Part shown: positions 15,067 through 25,430 of the stretch, in pieces
Layout: each line of letters begins with the position of its first letter
Numbering within the stretch: the stretch's first letter is position 1
NCBI GenBank assembly: GCA_014801535.1
Contig: JAAVEA010000003.1
Location: forward strand, 67,311-120,194
Direction: 5' to 3'
Length of the DNA: 52,884 nucleotides
Origin: Bacteroides sp.
GTDB lineage: Bacteria > Bacteroidota > Bacteroidia > Bacteroidales > Muribaculaceae
Made by a program: the position numbers and the translations under genes
Notes under the pieces: model-generated
What the model saw: the letters and a program-made list of their open reading frames with translations, nothing else
Told to the model about the DNA's origin: nothing
The model's database searches: none

Positions 15067-17081
15067 ACGCAGACAACATTATAATAGAAAATGAACGCAG
15101 GAAAGCCCGTAATTCCGCACCGTTTGATCCGCTGACGGGAGAAGGTTCGGTGGGTCCTCGTTTCCAATTGATAAGGAAAGGTGAAAGGCTCTGGCTCCCT
15201 GAGACAATGAAAAGGATAAGAGGGTTGGAATCTTTAGCCGACGAGACTTTTGAAAGATGCCGTATTCTTCATGATTTCCCGTACTGGGCAGCCAGCTATG
15301 CCTACATCAAATCAAAGGGAGGTGGCGACGACCGTTTGTTTGTCTTGAACCGTCCTCAACGCATTCTTGTGGAACGTCTCGAAAAAATCAGGCGTGAGGA
15401 GCGGCCGATCCGTATTCTGCTTCTCAAAGCACGTCAATGGGGAGGATCGACATGTGTCCAGCTATATATGGCTTGGCTGCAGCTCGTTCACGAAAAAGGG
15501 TTGAACTCTCTGATAATTGCGCATCAGGCCTCAGCCACAGATGAGATAAAGGATATGTTCGACCGTCTTATGCTCTCATATCCCGTTTCACTGTTACACG
15601 AAGAGGGTGAGACATATAGCGACAAGGAGGCCAAGACCATAGGGGTGGGTAAAGCGAGGGCTATAACACGTGTTCCTCAACGGAAATGCAAGATCAAGGT
15701 TGGCTCCGCCGAGCGTCCGGATTCATGCCGGGGTGGAGACTATAATCTTGTTCACTGCTCCGAGGTAGGAATTTGGAAATCAACGGCGGGAAAGTCTCCT
15801 GAAAGGATTGCAAGAGCGGCGGGTGCCGGCATACTTCTCAAACCATTGACCATGATAGTGTATGAATCCACGGCCAACGGCACCGGCAATTTCTTTCATC
15901 GTGAATATGAAGCCGCTAAGAAGGGCACGTCTCAGTTCGAACCCCTTTTCATATCCTGGTTTGATATTGACCAGTATACCATGAATATTTCCGATCAGCG
16001 AGCGTTCGCCGAGCGTCTCCTTGCCAATAAAGACTCCGAAGGCACAACTTCCGACAGAGAACAGCCCGGTTCCTATCTCTGGTGGCTCTGGGAGAAGGGA
16101 GCAACACTTGAAGCGATCGCCTGGTATGTGGCTGAGAGATCAAAGTATTCCGAACATGCACTGATGGCCGCAGAGTATCCTTCTGACGATGTGGAGGCTT
16201 TCGTGCATTCGGGAGCAGGCGTTTTCGACAAATATAAGGTGGAGGATCTCAGAAGCGGTTGTCGTAATCCGCGTTTCACCGGAGAAATAGATTCCCCGCT
16301 GAAACCATGCGCCGGTATAATCCCCGATAAAAACTTCAGGAAAAGACAACTCGCCGAAGTGGAGTTCTACTCCGGAACAGGAGCATGGAAAATATGGGAG
16401 CCTCCACAATATTCTCCGGGATGCCGCATTGAATCAAGATATGTGGCCGTGGTCGATGTGGGCGGACGATCGGAAAAATCAGACTGGTCTGTGATAGCCG
16501 TCTTCGACCGTGAGCCGATGCTGCGCGGCGAAGGCCCGGAGGTCGTGGCGCAATGGCGCGGACACACGGATTTCGATCTTCTCGCATGGAGAGCTGCCTT
16601 GGCCGCTTCCATATATGACGACGCTCTGCTGGTGATTGAAAGCAACACTATTGAGACTCATGATCCATACCGGAATACGGATGGCGATCAGTCAGCATTC
16701 CTCCTCAACAGGCTTCGCGACATTTATCCTAATCTGTACGCACGACGTCAGAGCGAGGAGGATATCAGAAGAGGCGCCCCGCGAAAATACGGATTCCACA
16801 CGAATACGGCGACCAAGCCTCTGATCATTGCAACTCTTGTCAAGGTGATACGTGAAGGACTTTATATCGAACGCGATTCTGAGTGCGTGGATGAATTTTT
16901 AGCCTATGAACGTAGACAGAACGGTAGTTTCGGTGCCATAGAAGGATGTCATGATGACCTGCTGATGACTCGGGCCATCGGACTTCATATCATTTTTCAT
17001 GAGCTTCCTCTCCCTGTCAGACGCAATATCAACCGTATCAAGCCGGGAATGGCCGGACCGGCCACACTTTCATCATGGTAG
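15063..17081 (+). CDS. phage terminase large subunit (ATPase + nuclease)
   Basis: This 672-aa DNA-packaging motor has a full set of motifs. The terminase-type Walker A is LKARQWGGST (121-130). The Walker B is YNLVHCSE (227-234), with catalytic E234 and Ser in place of the usual Asp. The coupling motif is MIVYESTANGTG (264-275). The RNase-H-like nuclease acidic residues are D465 (VAVVDVGG), E526 (LLVIESN) and D631/D632 (EGCHDDLLMTRA). Length and order match two-domain TerL proteins. No frameshift or missing residue is seen, so selection appears to keep it functional. In a phage the next gene would usually be the portal; here it is aroB. Confidence 0.9.
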   Translation: MNADNIIIENERRKARNSAPFDPLTGEGSVGPRFQLIRKGERLWLPETMKRIRGLESLADETFERCRILHDFPYWAASYAYIKSKGGGDDRLFVLNRPQRILVERLEKIRREERPIRILLLKARQWGGSTCVQLYMAWLQLVHEKGLNSLIIAHQASATDEIKDMFDRLMLSYPVSLLHEEGETYSDKEAKTIGVGKARAITRVPQRKCKIKVGSAERPDSCRGGDYNLVHCSEVGIWKSTAGKSPERIARAAGAGILLKPLTMIVYESTANGTGNFFHREYEAAKKGTSQFEPLFISWFDIDQYTMNISDQRAFAERLLANKDSEGTTSDREQPGSYLWWLWEKGATLEAIAWYVAERSKYSEHALMAAEYPSDDVEAFVHSGAGVFDKYKVEDLRSGCRNPRFTGEIDSPLKPCAGIIPDKNFRKRQLAEVEFYSGTGAWKIWEPPQYSPGCRIESRYVAVVDVGGRSEKSDWSVIAVFDREPMLRGEGPEVVAQWRGHTDFDLLAWRAALAASIYDDALLVIESNTIETHDPYRNTDGDQSAFLLNRLRDIYPNLYARRQSEEDIRRGAPRKYGFHTNTATKPLIIATLVKVIREGLYIERDSECVDEFLAYERRQNGSFGAIEGCHDDLLMTRAIGLHIIFHELPLPVRRNINRIKPGMAGPATLSSW

Positions 17082-17090
17082 AACACCCCG

Positions 17091-17098
17091 TAATTTTG
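17091..17098 (+). promoter_or_regulatory. aroB promoter -7 element
   Basis: TAATTTTG lies 10 bp after the terminase stop and 89 bp before the aroB ATG. This suggests aroB has its own promoter and does not depend on read-through from the terminase genes. Confidence 0.4.
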
Positions 17099-17186
17099 CT
17101 TTAAGCGGTTTTTTTATTAACTTCGCGTTCAATGGCATGAATCCTTTCAGAGTCTGTCTATTGATTTCACTTAGAAACTCGTCATT

Positions 17187-18260
17187 ATGCAAGATCAGGT
17201 AATAATAGAGTCGCGCGATTTAGAAGCCGGCATAATAAAAGCGGTCGAATCGGTTCCTTATGACCGACTGTTTCTTCTTTCCGACAGCAACGTGGAAAGA
17301 GATGTTTTCCCTCTTGTCGCCGGCTTTCTGGAGAAATATAACCCTGAAAGGATAATCCTGCCACCGGGTGAAGAATATAAGAATCTCGATTCGCTGTCGC
17401 TCGTGTGGGAGGCCATGGGAGCCGGAGGGGGCTCGCGCCGGTCGCTGCTGATTAATCTCGGAGGAGGGGTTGTCACCGATCTCGGAGGATTTGCCGCCGC
17501 CTGCTTCAAGCGCGGAATCAATTTTATCAACGCACCGACTACTCTTCTTGCAGCCGTCGACGCAGCCGTAGGAGGGAAGACCGGTGTGGATTTCAACGGT
17601 CTGAAGAATGAGATCGGTGCTTTCGCTCCTGCCCTGCAGGTGATTCTCTCCACTGCTCCCTTCGCGTCGCTCCCCGATTCTCAACTTGCCTCAGGATTCG
17701 CGGAGATTGTGAAGATGACTATGATTTCATCTCCCAAAGACTACACCGCAATCCTGCTCGAATCGCAGAAGAACGGTCTCAATCTCAGATTGGCCGATTT
17801 CCCGATGGAAAAACTGCTGTCGTTTGCGGTAAAAGAAAAAGCGCGTATCGTAAAAGAAGATCCCCTCGAATCGGGACTCAGGAAGATTCTGAATTTCGGA
17901 CACACATGCGGCCACGCTTTTGAAACGCTGCTGCTCCGTCGCGGCACACCTGTGCCCCACGGAATGGCCGTGGCTCACGGCATACTCGTTTCACTTATAC
18001 TAAGCCACATTAGATTGAGAACCGATTCGATGCTTATACATCAGTATCGAAATAAGATACTCTCCCATCTTTTCCCCTCCCTTCCAATCGGCTGCGATGA
18101 CACCGACGAACTGATTTCGCTCATGGCTCACGATAAGAAAAACTCCGGAGGGAAGATAACGTTCATCCTCTTATCGGCTATCGGATCTCCGGTGATCGAC
18201 ACCGATGTGCCGACCGATGATATCCGGGCGGCTCTCGACATATATCTTGACCTCCGGTAA
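17187..18260 (+). CDS. aroB: 3-dehydroquinate synthase
   Basis: This 357-aa enzyme converts DAHP to 3-dehydroquinate, the second step of the shikimate pathway. The NAD-binding core reads NLGGGVVTDLGGFAAACFKRG, followed by PTTLLAAVDAAVGGKTGVDF. The metal ligands lie in GFAEIVKMTM (Glu), LNFGHTCGHAFE (His) and PHGMAVAHG (His). The length is normal. It is flanked upstream by the terminase pair and downstream by a hairpin terminator, and appears to be an ordinary host gene bordering the phage-like cluster. Confidence 0.95.
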   Translation: MQDQVIIESRDLEAGIIKAVESVPYDRLFLLSDSNVERDVFPLVAGFLEKYNPERIILPPGEEYKNLDSLSLVWEAMGAGGGSRRSLLINLGGGVVTDLGGFAAACFKRGINFINAPTTLLAAVDAAVGGKTGVDFNGLKNEIGAFAPALQVILSTAPFASLPDSQLASGFAEIVKMTMISSPKDYTAILLESQKNGLNLRLADFPMEKLLSFAVKEKARIVKEDPLESGLRKILNFGHTCGHAFETLLLRRGTPVPHGMAVAHGILVSLILSHIRLRTDSMLIHQYRNKILSHLFPSLPIGCDDTDELISLMAHDKKNSGGKITFILLSAIGSPVIDTDVPTDDIRAALDIYLDLR

Positions 18261-18480
18261 TAAAACCGCTTCTCACATTTCCTGAGGTTTGATGAAGAGA
18301 CTGTGTAAAAATATTATTTAAAAAATTTTTCATTTATTTAAACCATTCCTCAACCGGAGATGTTATAATATCAAACGCTGATAATCACAAAGGTTCTAAG
18401 GAACCTACGATATAAAGATATAAGATTACTGCTATAAGCGTTCTGAAAAGTTGTTATTGTTGTTTTAATTGAAGGAACTG

Positions 18481-18504
18481 GCTCGAAGGGATTCGAGCTT
18501 TTTT
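18481..18504 (+). terminator. intrinsic terminator before the WYL regulator
   Basis: GCTCGAA GGGA TTCGAGC followed by TTTTTTC. It lies 220 bp after the aroB stop, further than usual, which leaves room for a short independent transcript (see findings). Confidence 0.8.
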
Positions 18505-18559
18505 CTTTTAATATTTAGAGTGTGTTTACGCATCTCTTTCTGTTTTCTGATTTTTTTCT

Positions 18560-18567
18560 TACTTTTG
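18560..18567 (+). promoter_or_regulatory. promoter -7 element abutting the WYL start codon
   Basis: TACTTTTG ends 5 bp before the ATG at 18573. Transcription would begin at or within a few bases of the start codon, which predicts a leaderless or near-leaderless mRNA. Confidence 0.5.
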
Positions 18568-18572
18568 TATCT

Positions 18573-19490
18573 ATGGCACGCGATTTAATCAGCCGGTATA
18601 TCTGGCTCATCGACACTCTCACCCGATATAAGAAACTGACCCGAGCGGAGATCAACGATCTTTGGCTACGCTCATCGCATTCCGATGGTAAGCCGATTCC
18701 GGAAAGAACCTTCTTCCATTACAGGCGCGCGGTGGAGGAAAATTTTCATATTGATATAAAGTGTAACCGTGCCGGCGAATATTATCTGGATCGTTCCGAC
18801 GACCCTCAGGATCGGCTGCTGACAAACTATCTGCTCGACTCATATGCCGTCAATTCCGCAGTAAAAGAGGCGCTCACAGACACTTCGCGTGTGGCCGTGG
18901 AGGATGTTCCTTCGGCACGTGAATTTCTCCCTACAGTGCTCGATGCCATTGCCAATAAGGAGAAATTGGAATTCACATATGCCGGTTTCAACCGTTCGCG
19001 ACATGAAAAGGAAATCATTTTCCACCCTTATTTTGTTAAAAGATATAAGCAACGTTGGTATATGGTGGGACTGAAAGAGTCGGCCGGCAGCATCCGCACC
19101 TACGCCCTCGACAGGGTGAAGGAGATGAAAATGCTGAGCAATTCTTTCATTATGCCCGAAGGTGTGACCCATGCATCGCTTTTCGACAATGTGATCGGTG
19201 TCACCTCCTCCCTGGCTCCCGTAAGGGTGGTGAAGCTGATGACAGACCCCACACAGGCAAAATATTTTAGGGCACTCCCATTCCACGCGTCGCAGACGGA
19301 AGAGATTCACGATGCCTACTCGATCTTCACATTCAAGCTAAAGCTGAATTACGAGCTTGTTCATGAAATCCTTGGATTGGGAAGTTCCGTTAAAGTGTTG
19401 CAACCCCGTGAGCTGGAACTGATGGTGACACAGGAGCTTGAGAAAACTCTCGCGCTATATGAGAACCACCAGGCAATCCCCGGCTCATAA
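18573..19490 (+). CDS. WYL-domain transcriptional regulator
   Basis: A 305-aa DNA-binding regulator. The N-terminus (MARDLISRYIWLIDTLTRYK through ERTFFHYRRAVEENF) is a winged helix of the type found with WYL domains. The WYL core reads FVKRYKQRWYMVGL and continues to IRTYALDRVKEMKML, the ligand-binding beta barrel. A WCX-type C-terminal extension follows. WYL proteins sense nucleotides or ssDNA and often regulate DNA damage or defence genes. The target here is unknown. The ATG at 18573 is preferred because upstream codons would lie before the predicted transcription start. Confidence 0.85.
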   Translation: MARDLISRYIWLIDTLTRYKKLTRAEINDLWLRSSHSDGKPIPERTFFHYRRAVEENFHIDIKCNRAGEYYLDRSDDPQDRLLTNYLLDSYAVNSAVKEALTDTSRVAVEDVPSAREFLPTVLDAIANKEKLEFTYAGFNRSRHEKEIIFHPYFVKRYKQRWYMVGLKESAGSIRTYALDRVKEMKMLSNSFIMPEGVTHASLFDNVIGVTSSLAPVRVVKLMTDPTQAKYFRALPFHASQTEEIHDAYSIFTFKLKLNYELVHEILGLGSSVKVLQPRELELMVTQELEKTLALYENHQAIPGS

Positions 19491-19527
19491 TAATAATAGC
19501 TTATGAGCTCATCCTTATAGCCAATGT

Positions 19528-19555
19528 CTCATAACTCATAACTCATAACTCATAA
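19528..19555 (+). repeat. CTCATAA x 4 microsatellite upstream of obg
   Basis: Four perfect 7-bp units end 16 bp before the obg start codon, within its probable leader. A related inverted sequence (TTATGAGCTCAT) lies at 19501-19512. Copy number could vary by slippage and alter the leader of an essential gene. Confidence 0.7.
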
Positions 19556-19571
19556 CCCAAAACTGACAATT

Positions 19572-20744
19572 ATGGCAGATTCAAATTTTATAGACTACGT
19601 CAAGATTCTTTGTCGCTCAGGCAAGGGAGGCGCGGGATCGCGCCACTATCATAGAGCGAAATATATACCCAAAGGGGGGCCCGACGGCGGTGACGGCGGT
19701 CGCGGCGGCCATATCATCCTGCGTGGGAACCGACACATGTGGACTCTCCTCCCCTTGCGATATACACGTCATGTCTTCGCAACCGATGGCCAGAGCGGAG
19801 GTGAGAATAAATCAACCGGTAAGGATGGTGAGGATAAAATTATAGAGGTGCCCATCGGCACAGCTGTCTTCGATGCTGAAAACGGACAGTTCCTTGCCGA
19901 AATCACTGAAGACGGTGAGGAGATAAAACTACTCAGGGGCGGAAAAGGAGGATTGGGAAACTGGCACTTCGCCACTTCAACAAACCGCGCTCCCCGATAT
20001 GCGCAGCCGGGACAGCCTGCCATAGAAAAGGCCGTCATTCTTGAATTGAAGCTTTTAGGAGATGTCGGCCTGGTAGGATTCCCGAATGCCGGGAAATCCA
20101 CTCTTCTCTCATCCTTATCTTCAGCCAAACCTAAGATAGCCGATTATCCGTTCACCACAATGGAACCGAGCCTGGGCATCGTGCAATATCGCGGTGATAA
20201 ATCTTTCGTTATGGCCGACATACCCGGAATCATAGAAGGTGCGAGCGAAGGAAAAGGTTTGGGATTGCGTTTCTTACGTCATATCGAGCGCAATGCAGTG
20301 CTTCTTTTCATGGTGCCTGCTGATTCCGACGACATAAAGAAGGATTATGAAGTGCTGTTGAAGGAGGTTAGGGAATTCAATCCCGAGCTGGCCGACAAGA
20401 GCCGGGTATTGGCAATAACCAAATCCGACCTTCTTGACGATGAACTTAGAGAGGCACTTATGGCTGAACTCCCCGAGGGAATTCCGACAGTATTCATTTC
20501 TGCCGTGACAGGCCAAGGCCTAACCGAGCTCAAGGATCTCCTCTGGCGTGAAATCAATTCGGAAGAGAACCAGAACAACTATACCATCACCCACCGCAAT
20601 CTCGATGTGCGTCATCGCGTGGAAGAGGAAGATAATTTCATCTTCGAACAGGAAGACACCGATAATGAAGATTTCTCCAACTATACCGATGAAGACTGGG
20701 AAGATGAATTCTGGGATGAAGAAACAACCGTCAATCCGGAATAA
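19572..20744 (+). CDS. obg: Obg family GTPase
   Basis: This 390-aa essential GTPase binds the 50S ribosomal subunit and links ribosome assembly to stress. The glycine-rich Obg domain (first 160 residues: [20 protein letters not shown], then [14 protein letters not shown]) precedes the G domain: G1 [10 protein letters not shown]2 [12 protein letters not shown]3 DIPG, G4 TKSD and G5 ISAVTG. The C-terminal tail is strongly acidic ([20 protein letters not shown]), common in Bacteroidetes. The acyltransferase gene follows with one base between stop and start. Confidence 0.97.
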   Translation: MADSNFIDYVKILCRSGKGGAGSRHYHRAKYIPKGGPDGGDGGRGGHIILRGNRHMWTLLPLRYTRHVFATDGQSGGENKSTGKDGEDKIIEVPIGTAVFDAENGQFLAEITEDGEEIKLLRGGKGGLGNWHFATSTNRAPRYAQPGQPAIEKAVILELKLLGDVGLVGFPNAGKSTLLSSLSSAKPKIADYPFTTMEPSLGIVQYRGDKSFVMADIPGIIEGASEGKGLGLRFLRHIERNAVLLFMVPADSDDIKKDYEVLLKEVREFNPELADKSRVLAITKSDLLDDELREALMAELPEGIPTVFISAVTGQGLTELKDLLWREINSEENQNNYTITHRNLDVRHRVEEEDNFIFEQEDTDNEDFSNYTDEDWEDEFWDEETTVNPE

Positions 20745-20745
20745 A

Positions 20746-21552
20746 ATGAAAGAGCTTCTTCAGATAGACCTTAAAGAGATAGTCAAAGCCCGGGGAATGA
20801 AAGTTCCCGGGCTTGTTCTATCGTTGATAGAGAAGATTATACATCAGGATGAACTGAACGAGATTCTCCGTGTAACATTTCCCCGGGAGGGATCGGAATT
20901 CGCCGACAAGGTTTATGATCATCTAAATCTTACGCTTGAGGTGAAAGGATGGGTGAATGTGCCTCAGGATGGACGCTTTGTCTTTGCTTCCAACCATCCC
21001 CTCGGCGGTCTCGACGGGATCGGACTGGTGAAAGTGTTAGGCTCAAAATATGGTGATGAGAATATCAGGGTTCTGGTCAATGATATGCTGATGAATGTGG
21101 AGCCTCTGCGGAAAGTGTTCCTGCCGGTGAATAAGTTCGGGGCGCAAGGTCGCGAAGCCACGAAGATCATCAACGAAGCTTATGCTTCCGACAAGCAGAT
21201 AGTGATGTTTCCTGCCGGTCTCGTGTCGCGACTGCATCCCGACGGAGAGATTCGCGATCTGCAGTGGCAAAAGTCGTTCGTAGCTAAAGCGATCGAATCA
21301 GACCGTCTCATAATCCCGATACGCTTCGAAGGATTGAACCGGCGCAGGTTCTACCGTCTTGCCAGATGGCGTCGCAGATTCGGAATCAAATTCAACATAG
21401 AGCAGATTTTTCTTCCCGCCGAAGTGTGCGCCTCAAAAGGGAAACATTTCAGAATCACTTTCCTGCCTCCCGTAGATCCGGCCGCCCTCAAAGCCGAAGG
21501 AAAATCTCTGCCGGAGATTGCAGAAACAATCAGAGGGGAAATTTATTTTTAG
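20746..21552 (+). CDS. PlsC-like acyltransferase
   Basis: A 268-aa protein of the glycerolipid/lysophospholipid acyltransferase family. The catalytic block I is SNHPLGGLD (NHxxxxD), block II-III lies around PVNKFGAQGREA, and the glycerophosphate-binding FPAGLVSR (F-P-G/A type) follows near residue 150. It probably acylates a lysophospholipid or ornithine/glycine lipid at the inner membrane. I chose the ATG at 20746, one base after the obg stop, since coding upstream overlaps obg. It forms an operon with obg and is followed by the pyrG promoter. Confidence 0.85.
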   Translation: MKELLQIDLKEIVKARGMKVPGLVLSLIEKIIHQDELNEILRVTFPREGSEFADKVYDHLNLTLEVKGWVNVPQDGRFVFASNHPLGGLDGIGLVKVLGSKYGDENIRVLVNDMLMNVEPLRKVFLPVNKFGAQGREATKIINEAYASDKQIVMFPAGLVSRLHPDGEIRDLQWQKSFVAKAIESDRLIIPIRFEGLNRRRFYRLARWRRRFGIKFNIEQIFLPAEVCASKGKHFRITFLPPVDPAALKAEGKSLPEIAETIRGEIYF

Positions 21553-21583
21553 GCGAAGCGGCCGTCTATTCCATCCCGCATGA

Positions 21584-23263
<1,680 letters not shown>

Positions 23264-23280
23264 AACAACTTTTCAGAAAA

Positions 23281-25377
23281 ATGGATAAAAACACCCTAAA
23301 CGGTCTTCTCCTTATGGCCGCCGTGTTCCTCCTCTTTATGTGGCTCTCCCCTAAAGGGAAGGAGGAATCCAATAATGCTGACGCGAATTCAGCACAGACC
23401 GAACAGGCCGCTTCTGTCAACGCCGAACCGTTCTCTCCTACCGAGATGGAATGGCTCGCCAATAATATCTCCAATAACGGTACGGTGACCACTTTGGCCG
23501 ACTCTACACGCGTAACACGGCTTTCTCAGGCCGGGGTGGATCTCTCGCTCAAAGGAGATTCCGTGTTCGGAACAGTTACCGTAAACGGCCGTCAGCTTGA
23601 TTGGAACGAGGTTCGCAACGCCGATCTCTCAAAAATGTCTGCCGCCGAACAGAAACAGGCGATCGAGATGGTCCGCAATCTCTCCAACAATATGGGGAAA
23701 TATGGCAAGTTCGCAAAGTTCACCACCGGGGAGAATAAGACGGTGCGTCTTGAAAATGATGTGCTTGCACTCGACCTAAGCTCGAAATCCGGCTCAATAA
23801 CACGTGCCGAACTGAAAAAATATGACACTGAATACAGCGCTGATGAAACCAAGAAGGTGAAGAACAAGGTGGTGATTTTTGAAGGTGATCATAACAAATT
23901 CAATTTCCAGATACCTCTTCCGCAGCCCATCGAGACTGCCGATCTCTATTTCACTCCGCAACAGCTCAACGATTCAACCGTAAGGATGACTCTTGAGGTC
24001 ACTCCCGATGCATGGTGGGGTATAGAATACACGCTCCCAAAGGGTGAGAGCTATGTGATAAAGATGAATATCGTGCAGAAGAACATGGCCAATACCGTTA
24101 TGTCGAACAACCGCAATCTCGGCTTCACATGGATGCAGGACATTCACCGTCAGGAGCAGGGACGCATGTTCGAGGAACGCAACTCCGGTCTTTACTATAA
24201 ATTTGCCGGAGGGGATGTGGAACACCTCTCTGAATCAAAAAATGAAACTGAGGAACGGCAGGCCAAGATAAAATGGATCGGCTTCAAAAACCAGTTCTTC
24301 TCTTCGGTGATGATTTCCGACAAAAACTTCCATTCCGCCGATTTCAATTCAGAAGTGCTCAAAGGCTCTGACTATCTGAAAAAACTCTCCGCAGATGCCA
24401 TTGTCAACGACTATGACTGGAGCGCGGAGCGTCCTGCAGGGTTCGCTCTTTATATCGGGCCAAACCTCTACCCGCTTCTCTCTCATCTTGACAAGAGCAT
24501 CGACAAGGAGGAAAATCTTCACCTCACGCGTCTGATTCCTCTGGGTTGGAGTCTCTTCCGCTGGATCAATACCATTATTGTGATTCCGGTGTTCACATTC
24601 CTCGGCGGTTTCATATCCAATTACGGAATAATCATCCTGCTGCTCACTATCTTCATCAAGCTTATTCTCTTCCCGCTTACATACAAGAGCTACAAGAGTC
24701 AGGCTGTGATGCGTGTGCTCGCCCCCGAGATAAAGGCTATCAATGATAAATATCCCGGAACAGAAAACGCAATGGTGCGCCAGCAGAAAACGATGGCTCT
24801 ATATTCAAAAGCCGGCGCAAACCCGATGTCGGGCTGTCTCCCGCTCCTGCTTCAGATGCCTATCCTTTTCGCAATGTTCGCCTTCTTCCCTTCATGCATA
24901 GAGCTGCGCGGACAAAGCTTCCTTTGGGCTCATGACCTCTCGGCGCCCGACGCAATTATCTCATGGAGCGGCAACATCCCGTTCATAACGGAATATTTCG
25001 GCAACCATATCTCTCTGTTCTGTCTGTTGATGACCGTTACCAATATCGCATACACCCACATCAATATGCAGAATCAGGCTTCTTCCGGTATGCCGGGAAT
25101 GAAGTGGATGATGTATCTGATGCCGATAATGTTCCTCGTATTCTTCAACAACTATGCAGCCGGTCTGTCATACTATTATTTCCTCTCGCTTCTCATCACA
25201 ATCGCTCAGACATATGCCTTCCGTTTCGTGATCAAAGAGGAAACAGTTAGAAAGAAAATGGCGGAGAATGCCAAGAAGCCCAAAAAGAAATCCGGTTTCA
25301 TGGCACGCCTTGAGGAGATGCAGCGTCAGCAGCAGGCAATGCTTCGCGAACAGCAGAAAAGACAAGGCAAGAAATGA
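23281..25377 (+). CDS. yidC: membrane protein insertase YidC
   Basis: A 698-aa inner-membrane insertase/chaperone for integral membrane proteins. There is an N-terminal anchor (GLLLMAAVFLLFMWL, residues 9-23). A large periplasmic beta domain (about 30-410) follows. The conserved five-helix 60KD_IMP core comes next, including IILLLTIFIKLILFPLTYKSYKSQAVMR with its hydrophilic-groove Arg/Lys region, and NPMSGCLPLLLQMPILFAMFAFF. The basic tail (KKPKKKSGFMARLEEMQRQQ) is typical for ribosome contact. Length and order match Bacteroidetes YidC. It follows pyrG closely and precedes the NapH-like gene. Confidence 0.96.
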   Translation: MDKNTLNGLLLMAAVFLLFMWLSPKGKEESNNADANSAQTEQAASVNAEPFSPTEMEWLANNISNNGTVTTLADSTRVTRLSQAGVDLSLKGDSVFGTVTVNGRQLDWNEVRNADLSKMSAAEQKQAIEMVRNLSNNMGKYGKFAKFTTGENKTVRLENDVLALDLSSKSGSITRAELKKYDTEYSADETKKVKNKVVIFEGDHNKFNFQIPLPQPIETADLYFTPQQLNDSTVRMTLEVTPDAWWGIEYTLPKGESYVIKMNIVQKNMANTVMSNNRNLGFTWMQDIHRQEQGRMFEERNSGLYYKFAGGDVEHLSESKNETEERQAKIKWIGFKNQFFSSVMISDKNFHSADFNSEVLKGSDYLKKLSADAIVNDYDWSAERPAGFALYIGPNLYPLLSHLDKSIDKEENLHLTRLIPLGWSLFRWINTIIVIPVFTFLGGFISNYGIIILLLTIFIKLILFPLTYKSYKSQAVMRVLAPEIKAINDKYPGTENAMVRQQKTMALYSKAGANPMSGCLPLLLQMPILFAMFAFFPSCIELRGQSFLWAHDLSAPDAIISWSGNIPFITEYFGNHISLFCLLMTVTNIAYTHINMQNQASSGMPGMKWMMYLMPIMFLVFFNNYAAGLSYYYFLSLLITIAQTYAFRFVIKEETVRKKMAENAKKPKKKSGFMARLEEMQRQQQAMLREQQKRQGKK

Positions 25378-25430
25378 TGTGAATGCATCATGATGAAATT
25401 TGATTCATCATGATTCAACATGATTAAAAA

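Noticed and set aside
18573-19490. WYL protein as regulator of the CRISPR locus or the phage-like genes
   Set aside because: Some WYL proteins do this, but here it is over 20 kb from cas and separated from TerL by aroB and a terminator; no shared site was seen.
25387-25414. 11-bp hairpin between yidC and the NapH-like gene as a terminator
   Set aside because: No T run follows it and the next gene starts 16 bp later.
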